Of a stretch of 12,237 bases of DNA, positions 7,113 to 12,237 are shown piece by piece. The notes under the pieces are model-generated. The model searched no databases and was not told the origin of the DNA. It saw only the letters and a list, made by a program, of their open reading frames with translations. A program made the position numbers and the translations under genes. Source of the stretch: Thermoleophilaceae bacterium (GTDB lineage: Bacteria > Actinomycetota > Thermoleophilia > Solirubrobacterales > JACPNS01). The DNA is taken from the NCBI GenBank assembly GCA_016463365.1, contig JAEMRJ010000068.1:1-12237 (forward strand). The letters are read 5' to 3'. The number at the start of each line of letters is the position of its first letter. The stretch's first letter is position 1.

Positions 7113-7145
7113 TTGTTCGCGGGTTGATTGTCAGAGTCCGAACAA
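7113..7145. repeat. Inverted repeat upstream of the sigma factor gene
   Basis: TTGTTCG (7113-7119) and CGAACAA (7139-7145) are perfect 7-bp inverted arms 19 bp apart, in the 99-bp gap between the dehydratase-like gene and the sigma factor. It could be an operator or a weak RNA hairpin; with no T tract it is not a convincing terminator. Nothing else is apparent in the gap. Confidence 0.4.
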
Positions 7146-7171
7146 GCGACCCGCCGGCCGACGAGCGTCGT

Positions 7172-8164
7172 TCAGCCGGCGTGCGCCGCGAGCACCTCGG
7201 GCAGCGCCTGCTCGTACCACTGCCAGGTGGCAGCAAGTCCATCGGTGAGCGACCACGACGGCTTCCATCCCAGTCGCTCCTCGATCAGGGTCGAGTCGAG
7301 GTACTGGCGGTCGATCTCGCCTGCAGGAACGCCGTCGCCCTGCACGTCCGGCTCGACAGAACTTCCGGCGACTTCAACCATCGTGCGCACTATGTCGAGC
7401 ACCGACCACGGGCGGCCGGCGCCGGCGTTGAAAGCCACCCCGATGTTGACTGGATCGTTGAGTCCGTCGGCGATCGTGAGGTAGGCGTCGACCGCATCGG
7501 CCGCATAGATGAAGTCGCGCTCGGGCGAGCCGTCCGAGCGGATCACGGGGGCTTCGCCGGCGTTGATCGCGCGAGCGGTCTCTGGAACCAGTCGCGAGAA
7601 ATTGAAGTCGCCGCCGCCGTAGACGTTTGCCAGGCGCGTGACTGCGACAGGCAGGCCGTAGGTCTCGGCATATGAGCGCGAGACAAGATCGGCCGCGGCC
7701 TTCGATGTGTCGTAAGGATATGTCGGCTGCAGCTTCGCGTCCTCGCGGTACGGCAGTTCTTCGTGCTGCCCGTAGGCCTTGTCGCTGGATGCGACGACGA
7801 CGCGCTCGACGGTCGGCGCCAGGCGCGCCGCCTCAAGCAGGTTGTAGGTGCCGCGGATGTTGGTCTCGAAGGTCGAGAGCGGCGACCTGTTCGCGACCGC
7901 GACTATCGCCTGCGCCGCGAGGTGAAAAACCGTGGTCACGCCGTACTCGTTGAGCACGCGCAGCAGCGACTGGTGATCCGAGAGGTCGCCTTGGGCGACG
8001 CTGCACGAGGCCTCGTTGCCTTCGAGCACGATCAACGAATGCGCCGGGCGGTCGCGGCGCAGAATCACGACCTCAGCGCCCTCTGCAAGCAGTCGCTGCG
8101 TCAGGTGACCGCCGATGAATCCGTAGGCGCCGGTTACGAACGCGACCTCTCCCCTGCGGCTCAT
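7172..8164 (-). CDS. rfbG: NAD-dependent sugar dehydratase, CDP-glucose 4,6-dehydratase-like
   Basis: Extended short-chain dehydrogenase of 330 residues. The Rossmann motif is GAYGFIG (12-18), the segment ASSDKAYG (125-132) resembles that of CDP-glucose dehydratases, and the catalytic pair is Y151-xxx-K155 (PYDTSK). Predicted reaction: CDP-glucose to CDP-4-keto-6-deoxyglucose, the entry point to 6-deoxy and 3,6-dideoxy sugars of cell-surface glycans. The assignment rests on the motifs plus the adjacent cytidylyltransferase; another NDP-sugar epimerase/dehydratase specificity is possible. The ATG at 8164 overlaps the previous stop as ATGA, with GGGGG about 7 nt upstream; the frame stays open further upstream but that region is the end of rfbF. 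No later pathway genes are in the window. Confidence 0.85.
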   Translation of the reverse strand: MSRRGEVAFVTGAYGFIGGHLTQRLLAEGAEVVILRRDRPAHSLIVLEGNEASCSVAQGDLSDHQSLLRVLNEYGVTTVFHLAAQAIVAVANRSPLSTFETNIRGTYNLLEAARLAPTVERVVVASSDKAYGQHEELPYREDAKLQPTYPYDTSKAAADLVSRSYAETYGLPVAVTRLANVYGGGDFNFSRLVPETARAINAGEAPVIRSDGSPERDFIYAADAVDAYLTIADGLNDPVNIGVAFNAGAGRPWSVLDIVRTMVEVAGSSVEPDVQGDGVPAGEIDRQYLDSTLIEERLGWKPSWSLTDGLAATWQWYEQALPEVLAAHAG

Positions 8165-8916
8165 CGCGGGCCCCCGAGTGCGGCGGCCTGCTGGGCGAGC
8201 CATGGCGGCGTGCCGGCTGCGCAGAGCCGGTTCAGTTCGAGCGCGTCCTTGAAGGTGTCCATGCAGTCCCAGAAGCCGTCGTGCTTGTAGGCGTGCAGCT
8301 CTTCTGCGGCCGCAAGATTCTCGAGCGGACGCTGCTCAAGGATGTCGTCCGCGGAGATGAACTCGAGCGCGCCGTCCTCCAGGAACATGAAGCCGCCATT
8401 GATCCAATTCTCCAGCTGCGGCTTTTCGACAAAACCGGTGACGCGATCGTCGTCGCCGAGCTGCGCCTCGCCCCAGGGGCTGCGCGGACGGGTGACGGCG
8501 ATCGTCGCAAGGCCGCCATGTTCACGGTGGAATTCGAGCTCGGCCGTGAGGTCGATGTCGGCGACGCCGTCGGCATAGGTCAGGGCGAATGTCTCGCCGC
8601 GCAACCGCTCGCGCACGGCGTGGACACGTCCGCCTGTGGGGGTGTCTTCGCCGGTGTCTACGCACTCGGCAGTCCAGGCGCCAGAGACGATCTGCGGAAA
8701 TTCGGCGACGGAACTGGCAACCTGCTCAGAGCGCCAGCCGGTCAGGAGCAGAAAGTCGTTGAAGCCCTGCGCCGCATAAAGCGCCATCACATGCCAGAGG
8801 ATCGGGCGCTCGCCAACCTGCACAAGCGGCTTGGGCGCGTCCTCATCGCCGCGCGCGATGCGCGTGCCGCGCCCCCCGCAGAGGATCGCGACGCGCGGCG
8901 CCTTGCCGTCGGACAT
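8161..8916 (-). CDS. rfbF: Glucose-1-phosphate cytidylyltransferase
   Basis: Makes CDP-glucose from CTP and glucose-1-phosphate. The 251-residue nucleotidyltransferase has GGRGTR (14-19) and KP (29-30) of the NTP-binding signature, the RfbF-type strings VDTGEDTPTGGR (86-97) and YADGVADIDL (114-123), then FVEKP (162-166), WINGGFMF (171-178) and FWDCMDT (215-221). Length is close to the family norm. The ATG at 8916 is chosen because the upstream in-frame TTG (8937) overlaps the carrier gene; GGAA about 8 nt upstream is a weak ribosome site. The gene starts 14 nt after the sulfur carrier gene and overlaps the dehydratase-like gene by 4 nt, so all are probably in one operon. Confidence 0.92.
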   Translation of the reverse strand: MSDGKAPRVAILCGGRGTRIARGDEDAPKPLVQVGERPILWHVMALYAAQGFNDFLLLTGWRSEQVASSVAEFPQIVSGAWTAECVDTGEDTPTGGRVHAVRERLRGETFALTYADGVADIDLTAELEFHREHGGLATIAVTRPRSPWGEAQLGDDDRVTGFVEKPQLENWINGGFMFLEDGALEFISADDILEQRPLENLAAAEELHAYKHDGFWDCMDTFKDALELNRLCAAGTPPWLAQQAAALGGPR

Positions 8917-8930
8917 CTTTCGTTCCGGCT

Positions 8931-9209
8931 CTAGCAACCGCCGGCAACGGCCGGCAGGATCGTGACTTCGGAGCCGTCCGCGACGCTGGTCTGGAGGCCG
9001 TCGCCGAAGCGGATGTCTTCATCGGCGACGTAGACGTTCACGAAGCGGCGGAGTTCGCCGTTCTCACTGATGCGATCCTGCAGATCAGGAAATTTGGCAT
9101 AGAGCGCATCGAGCACTTCAGAGACGGTGCCGCCGGTTTCAATCGAGACGGTTGCCTGATTGTCGACGACTGGGCGCAGCTGCGCGGGGATCTTGACGGT
9201 TACTGCCAT
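8931..9209 (-). CDS. CysO-like ubiquitin-fold sulfur carrier ending in Gly-Gly-Cys
   Basis: A 92-residue MoaD/ThiS-family beta-grasp protein. From memory it resembles mycobacterial CysO closely in its second half (RFVNVYVADEDIRF, 55-68, and EVTILPAVAGG, 81-91). Such carriers are adenylated at the terminal Gly and converted to a thiocarboxylate that donates sulfur. Here the reading frame adds one more residue, C92, before TAG, so the diglycine is not free; a JAMM/Mec-type protease would have to remove it before activation. The ATG at 9209 has AGGAGG 11 nt upstream, overlapping the stop codon of the threonine-synthase-like gene (TAGGAGG). Position second in a SAM-riboswitch operon points to methionine/cysteine sulfur transfer rather than thiamine or molybdopterin synthesis. 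Confidence 0.92.
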   Translation of the reverse strand: MAVTVKIPAQLRPVVDNQATVSIETGGTVSEVLDALYAKFPDLQDRISENGELRRFVNVYVADEDIRFGDGLQTSVADGSEVTILPAVAGGC

Positions 9210-9224
9210 GTCTGGTGCGTCCTC

Positions 9225-10457
9225 CTAGGCGGTGACGGGAGTGGGAACGAAATGGTTGAAGGCATCGACGGTCGGTTCGATCTCGTACTTCTCGAACGTA
9301 CCGCGTGCGGCGTCGAGAGTCTTGAGACCTTCGCCGGTGACGTAGACGACAACCGTCTCGTCGGGGTCGATCTCGCCGCGCTCGGCGATCTTCTTGAGGC
9401 TTGCCACGGTCACGCCGCCGGCGGTCTCGGTGAAGACTCCGGTGGTGTGGGCGAGCAGCTTGATGCCGTAGCGGATCTCGTCGTCGGTGACCTGCTCGAT
9501 GCTGCCGCCAGTCTCGCGCGCGACGTCGAGCGCGTACGGTCCGTCGGCGGGGTTGCCGATTGCCAGCGACTTTGCGATCGTGTCGGGCTTGACCGGCTTG
9601 CAGTAGTCGACGCCGGTCTCAAACGCGTTTGCGACCGGGTTGCACCCAGTTGCCTGCGCGCCATGGAAGATCGGCGTCTTGCCCTCGACAATTCCAAGGT
9701 CGATCCACTCGTTGAAGCCCTTGTAGAGCTTGGTGAACAGCGAGCCAGAGGCGATCGGCGAAACGATGCGGTCCGGCAGCTTCCAGCCGAGTTGTTCCAT
9801 CGCCTCGTAGGCCAGGGTCTTGGAGCCCTCGCTGTAGTACGGCCTCATGTTGATGTTCACGAAGGCCCAGTCGTACTCGGCCGAGAGCTCGGTGCAAAGA
9901 CGGTTGACGTCGTCGTAGTTGCCCTTGACGCCGACGAGCTCGGTGCCATACACGCCGGTCGCGAGGATCTTCTGCTCTTCGAGGTCTGTCGGGATGAAGA
10001 CGTAGCTGTCGAGGCCGGCGGCGGCGGCGTGCGCTGCCACGGCGTTGGCGAGGTTTCCGGTGGAGGCGCAGGCGATCACTTCGTAGCCGAGCTCCTGAGC
10101 CTTTGCCATCGCGACGCTGACCACGCGGTCCTTGAAGGAGTGCGTGGGGTTTGACGCCTCGTTCTTCACGTAGACGTTCTTCAGGCCGCCGAGGTACTCG
10201 CCCAGGCGCGGCGCGTGGATCAGCGGCGAGAGTCCCGTGGCCAGGCGCGACTTCGGGCGCTCGGTGAACGGGAGAAATTCGGAGTAACGCCAGATGCTCT
10301 GCGGACCAGACTGAATGGTTCGCTTCGCCTCTTCTGGGTCTATGCCTGAGTAGTCGTACTCGACTTCAAGCGGGCCGAAGCACTCGTCGCAGACAAACAG
10401 CGCCTCGAGCGGATACTTCTTGCCACATTCCTTACATTTGAGCGCATCTACAGCCAT
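9225..10457 (-). CDS. thrC: Threonine synthase family PLP enzyme (possible sulfhydrylase, see findings)
   Basis: Fold-type II PLP enzyme of 410 residues. Threonine synthase converts O-phosphohomoserine to threonine and phosphate. An N-terminal zinc ribbon (C8, C11, C23, C26: CKEC and CDEC) is followed by the PLP lysine in NPTHSFKDR (K109) and the phosphate loop STGN (132-135). The sequence agrees well with actinobacterial ThrC, including KSLAIGNPADGPY (296-308). The start ATG has AGAGG 7 nt upstream. The leader is a SAM-I riboswitch with terminator, and the next gene, 15 nt away, is a CysO-like sulfur carrier. Both are unusual for plain threonine synthesis and suggest it may instead, or also, use a thiocarboxylate as nucleophile. 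The family assignment is sure; the physiological reaction is not. Confidence 0.9.
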   Translation of the reverse strand: MAVDALKCKECGKKYPLEALFVCDECFGPLEVEYDYSGIDPEEAKRTIQSGPQSIWRYSEFLPFTERPKSRLATGLSPLIHAPRLGEYLGGLKNVYVKNEASNPTHSFKDRVVSVAMAKAQELGYEVIACASTGNLANAVAAHAAAAGLDSYVFIPTDLEEQKILATGVYGTELVGVKGNYDDVNRLCTELSAEYDWAFVNINMRPYYSEGSKTLAYEAMEQLGWKLPDRIVSPIASGSLFTKLYKGFNEWIDLGIVEGKTPIFHGAQATGCNPVANAFETGVDYCKPVKPDTIAKSLAIGNPADGPYALDVARETGGSIEQVTDDEIRYGIKLLAHTTGVFTETAGGVTVASLKKIAERGEIDPDETVVVYVTGEGLKTLDAARGTFEKYEIEPTVDAFNHFVPTPVTA

Positions 10458-10488
10458 TTGAAACCTCTATTCACTTGCGTCCTTAACG

Positions 10489-10519
10489 AAAAAACCCTCG
10501 ACCGGATGGGCCGAAGGTT
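10489..10519 (-). terminator. Riboswitch expression-platform terminator in the thrC leader
   Basis: On the minus strand AACCTTCGGCC pairs with GGTCGAGGGTT (11 bp with two G-U pairs, loop CATCC), and the run TTTTTT occupies 10494-10489. It lies between promoter and gene with no minus-strand gene upstream, so it acts as an attenuator. The alternative antiterminator pairs CGAAG (10536-10532) with CUUCG (10516-10512) and GAUG (10544-10541) with CAUC (10508-10505), thereby using up P1 of the aptamer. Confidence 0.9.
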
Positions 10520-10538
10520 CACAAGGTGAGTCTTCGTC

Positions 10539-10638
10539 CACATCTCTAGCCGACTGTCGGCTCTGGAATTGGCACCTTTTGCTTGCGCAATGGTTGCCGG
10601 AGTGTCATCGGGCCAGTCCCTCGACTCCTCTGGATGCG
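10539..10638 (-). promoter_or_regulatory. SAM-I (S-box) riboswitch aptamer
   Basis: The minus strand shows the S-box core GGGACTGGCCCGATGA, then CCGGCAACC and AAGGTGCCAATTCCAG. P1 pairs CGCAUC (10638-10633) with GAUGUG (10544-10539). P2a pairs GGAGU (10628-10624) with ACUCC (10603-10599), with the kink-turn GAUGA. P3 is UUGC/GCAA with a GCAA tetraloop. P4 pairs AGCCGA (10562-10557) with UCGGCU (10553-10548). The pseudoknot pairs CUGG in the P2 loop with CCAG at 10566-10563. It binds S-adenosylmethionine; with the downstream terminator it should turn the thrC operon off at high SAM. Confidence 0.95.
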
Positions 10639-10655
10639 TACAGCTATGTGGGGCA

Positions 10656-10661
10656 ATTGTA
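10656..10661 (-). promoter_or_regulatory. -10 box of the thrC operon promoter
   Basis: TACAAT on the minus strand, five of six matches to TATAAT, lies 17 nt before P1 of the riboswitch; transcription would start near 10649. No good -35 is seen at the normal spacing. It sits back to back with the -35 of the divergent phosphoribosyltransferase-like gene. Confidence 0.6.
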
Positions 10662-10663
10662 GC

Positions 10664-10692
10664 TTGCATCGCCGGCGAAAGGGTCCTACGTT
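10664..10692 (+). promoter_or_regulatory. Promoter of the phosphoribosyltransferase-like gene (leaderless type)
   Basis: TTGCAT (10664-10669), a 17-nt spacer, and TACGTT (10687-10692), followed by 7 nt and the GTG start at 10700. The geometry implies transcription starting at or next to the start codon. Confidence 0.5.
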
Positions 10693-10699
10693 GGATTCA

Positions 10700-11350
10700 G
10701 TGCCATTCAAGGATCGAAAGCACGCTGGGCATGAGCTTTCCGAATCAGCAGAACTACAGGACCTAGGAAACCCTGTAATCGTCGCGTTACCGCGCGGCGC
10801 AGTCTCTGTTGCGCTGGAAATCGCTCGCAAGCTCGACGCACCACTCTCCGTGATGCCGGTCGAAGAAATCGCCACGCCCGGCAGGCCTCAGTATGTGGTC
10901 GGAGCCGTTGCCGAGAACGCCATCCACGTGATCGACGCAGACGCGCTCGCAGCGCTTGGCGTCACCGAAGACTCGCTTGCAGTCCGCGTGGCCGAGGCCA
11001 CCGCGAAGATTGCGCGTCTTTCAAAGCTTTACCGGGGGGAAGATCACAACACGGCGGACGTCGCCGGCCGACCCGTCGTCGTGGTTGACGACGGGTCGGC
11101 CACGGCGCCGACGCTTGAGGCCGTGGCCGTGGCACTTGCCCGCCACAAGCCCGATTCCATCTTTCTGGTCACCCCCGCCCCGCCCGACGACACAATCCAG
11201 GGCTACTGCCGGGTGATCAGCGTCGACCGCGGACCTGATGACGCCGACGGCATGGCACTGATCGGCCCCTGGTACGACGATCGCGCCGCACCGAGCGACG
11301 AGGTGGCCGCCGAAATGGTGCACGAATACGCCGCCGAGCGCGCTCAGTGA
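10700..11350 (+). CDS. Phosphoribosyltransferase-fold protein with altered PRPP loop
   Basis: A 216-residue protein of a type I PRTase subfamily often annotated simply as phosphoribosyltransferase. Recognisable parts are the start PFKDRKHAGHEL, ALPRGAVSVALEIARKL (29-45), ATPGRPQYVVGAVAE (58-72), LYRGE (110-114), the PRPP-loop position VVVVDDGSATAPT (126-138) and GPWYDD near the end. Relatives usually read DDG-x-ATGAT at the loop; here Gly-Ala is replaced by Ala-Pro, which may weaken PRPP binding. GTG 10700 is chosen because homology begins there and a promoter lies just upstream; TTG 10691, with AAAGGG 8 nt before it, is the alternative. An open frame to 10583 crosses the riboswitch and is not believed. 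The substrate is unknown, and it is divergent from the SAM-controlled operon. Confidence 0.82.
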   Translation: MPFKDRKHAGHELSESAELQDLGNPVIVALPRGAVSVALEIARKLDAPLSVMPVEEIATPGRPQYVVGAVAENAIHVIDADALAALGVTEDSLAVRVAEATAKIARLSKLYRGEDHNTADVAGRPVVVVDDGSATAPTLEAVAVALARHKPDSIFLVTPAPPDDTIQGYCRVISVDRGPDDADGMALIGPWYDDRAAPSDEVAAEMVHEYAAERAQ

Positions 11351-11374
11351 AACCGGGCCAGACCTTGCAACCAA

Positions 11375-11403
11375 CAGGTAAGGGCTCTTCCTGCCGATAA
11401 AAT
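11375..11403 (+). promoter_or_regulatory. Hairpin and TAAAAT -10 box ahead of corA
   Basis: CAGG-T-AAG (11375-11382) pairs with CTTCCTG (11387-11393) around the loop GGCT, with one bulged T. TAAAAT (11398-11403) is a good -10 box but lacks a recognisable -35. The hairpin has no T tract. Between the phosphoribosyltransferase-like gene (ends 11350) and corA nothing else is clear. Confidence 0.35.
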
Positions 11404-11412
11404 GGCTGCATC

Positions 11413-11514
11413 ATGGCTCTTTCCACGACAATTGACGAACCTCCGAGTCCGGCATGGCGCGTATTCGCAACATGCCAGGGCGGATTCGCCGTCGTGGAAC
11501 TTCCGCGTCGGTAG
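11413..11514 (+). CDS. Possible 33-residue upstream ORF overlapping corA
   Basis: ATG at 11413 begins 10 nt after a TAAAAT box and opens a short frame with the acidic, proline-rich stretch IDEPPSPAW (7-15), ending TAG at 11512-11514. It overlaps the proposed corA start in another frame. Small open frames are frequent in such GC-rich DNA, so this may not be translated. Confidence 0.2.
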   Translation: MALSTTIDEPPSPAWRVFATCQGGFAVVELPRR

Positions 11515-12237
11515 AAGACCTCGTACCCGAGATCAACGTTGAGCCCCGCGTCGAGCTGATCGAGCACGGCGGGATCCGTTGGTACAACATCGAGAAGCCC
11601 GGCCCCGCTGAAGAAGCGTGGCTCCACGAGCACTTCGACTTTCACGAACTCGACCACGAGGACGTGCGTTCGCGCAACCAGCGGCCGAAGATCGACGAGT
11701 ACGACGACTACCTCTTCATCGTGCTCCACCTCGCGATGTTCGACAAGCGCGTCGGCCGTCTGAACGCGGCCGAGCTGGACATCTTCATCGGCCCGGACTA
11801 CGTGATCACGATTCCGAACGAGACCTTGAAGCCCGTCGAATACTTGTTTGAGCGTTGCAAGAGCCACGAGGAAACTCGTGAGCAGCGCATGGGTCAGGGA
11901 ACTGGCTTCCTTTTGTACACGATCGTCGACGACGCCTTCGCGAGCTTCTTCCCGATGCTGCGCAAGATCGGCCTGAAGCTCGACTCGATCGAGGAAGACA
12001 TCTTCATCGAAGAAGAGTCCCGCGGCGTCGTTCGCGACATCTCCAACGTCAAGCAGGAGATCATCAACTTCCGCAAGATTATTCGGCCGCAGCGTGCCGT
12101 GCTGCGTGACCTTGAGCGCGTCAAGGCGCGCTTCCTGAACGAAGAACTCGAGGTCTACTTCGAGGACATCGTCGACGCGTCTGAGCGGATGTGGGACATG
12201 CTTGAGAACTACAAGGAAGTCGTCGAGGCGCTCGAAG
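11454..12237 (+). CDS. corA: CorA-family Mg2+/divalent cation transporter, N-terminal cytosolic part (runs off right edge)
   Basis: 261 codons of the regulatory cytosolic funnel domain are present; the two membrane helices and the GMN pore motif lie beyond the window. Recognisable CorA segments are RPKIDEYDDYLFIVLHLA, ELDIFIGPDYVITIP, the helix LRKIGLKLDSIEEDIF and the long stalk helix RKIIRPQRAVLRDLERV followed by YFEDIVDASERMWDMLENY. Family function: a pentameric channel-like importer of Mg2+ (also Co2+/Ni2+) gated by cytosolic Mg2+. The frame opens at 11436; ATG 11454 is the first start and ATG 11472 the next. Neither has a Shine-Dalgarno or a leaderless-type -10, so the N-terminus is uncertain. 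Zinc export (ZntB-like) cannot be excluded without the pore sequence. Confidence 0.88.
   Translation, partial: MARIRNMPGRIRRRGTSASVEDLVPEINVEPRVELIEHGGIRWYNIEKPGPAEEAWLHEHFDFHELDHEDVRSRNQRPKIDEYDDYLFIVLHLAMFDKRVGRLNAAELDIFIGPDYVITIPNETLKPVEYLFERCKSHEETREQRMGQGTGFLLYTIVDDAFASFFPMLRKIGLKLDSIEEDIFIEEESRGVVRDISNVKQEIINFRKIIRPQRAVLRDLERVKARFLNEELEVYFEDIVDASERMWDMLENYKEVVEALE

Noticed and set aside
7113..7145. Terminator for the CDP-sugar operon
   Set aside because: The inverted arms are only 7 bp with a 19-nt loop, moderate in GC, and without a T tract on either strand.
9252..10154. 300-codon open frame on the plus strand opposite thrC
   Set aside because: Antisense shadow of a gene with complete PLP-enzyme motifs; no family resemblance.
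10489..10638. T-box or threonine leader-peptide attenuator ahead of thrC
   Set aside because: No AGGGTGGNACCGCG T-box core and no Thr/Ile-codon run were found, whereas the S-box core and all its helices are present.
10539..10638. SAM-IV riboswitch
   Set aside because: The core GGGACTGGCCCGATGA...GGCAACC...AAGGTGCCAATTCC and the P2 kink-turn layout fit SAM-I; the typical SAM-IV strings are missing.
10583..10699. N-terminal extension of the phosphoribosyltransferase-like protein to 10583
   Set aside because: That stretch is the antisense of the SAM-I aptamer and the promoter; homology begins at PFKDRK after GTG 10700.
11217..11867. 216-codon open frame on the minus strand across the phosphoribosyltransferase-like and corA genes
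   Set aside because: Antisense to two genes with recognisable protein families; its own translation shows no known motif.

Overview
The window is a high-GC stretch of chromosome, probably from a deep-branching actinobacterium; a Thermoleophilia/Solirubrobacterales-like host is my best guess, not proven. The reasons are overall base composition, tightly overlapping genes (ATGA and TGATG junctions), TANNNT-type -10 boxes sitting 6-7 nt before start codons (a leaderless arrangement common in Actinobacteria), a mycobacterial-style PyrR site that covers the Shine-Dalgarno sequence, a CysO-like sulfur carrier, and a sigma factor paired with a DUF4349 membrane protein. No mobile element, CRISPR array or phage gene was seen.

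Layout. (a) 1-2100, minus strand: a pyrimidine operon pyrR-pyrB-pyrC (pyrC runs off the left edge), led by a PyrR-binding RNA hairpin whose 3' arm contains the pyrR ribosome binding site. (b) 2100-3038, minus: ribonuclease Z (tRNA 3' maturation). (c) 3095-4669, plus: a membrane-bound HD-GYP protein (predicted cyclic-di-GMP phosphodiesterase), followed 10 nt later by tRNA-Arg(CCG) and two strong hairpins, the second terminator-like. (d) 4979-5368, plus: a small four-cysteine protein of unknown function. (e) 5356-7072, minus: an ECF-type sigma factor overlapping a DUF4349 membrane protein that is probably its regulator. (f) 7172-10457, minus: a four-gene run of a threonine-synthase-family enzyme, a CysO-like sulfur carrier, glucose-1-phosphate cytidylyltransferase and CDP-glucose 4,6-dehydratase-like genes. 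(g) 10700-11350, plus: a divergent phosphoribosyltransferase-like protein with an altered PRPP loop. (h) 11454 to the right edge, plus: the cytosolic half of a CorA-family Mg2+ transporter.

The most interesting part is region (f). Its leader (10489-10638, minus strand) folds as a SAM-I (S-box) riboswitch aptamer followed by an intrinsic terminator, with a visible antiterminator that uses the 3' strand of P1, so it should switch the operon OFF when S-adenosylmethionine is high. That is odd logic for a true threonine synthase, because high SAM should favour sending O-phosphohomoserine to threonine. The next gene is a CysO-like carrier that ends in Gly-Gly-Cys instead of Gly-Gly, the same C-terminus as the CysO-Cys intermediate of mycobacterial cysteine synthesis. 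Together these suggest (inference) a protein-thiocarboxylate-dependent route to homocysteine or cysteine, with the threonine-synthase-like PLP enzyme as the sulfhydrylase. A conventional threonine synthase with a co-regulated sulfur carrier remains possible. The two CDP-sugar genes follow within 14 nt and are probably in the same transcript.
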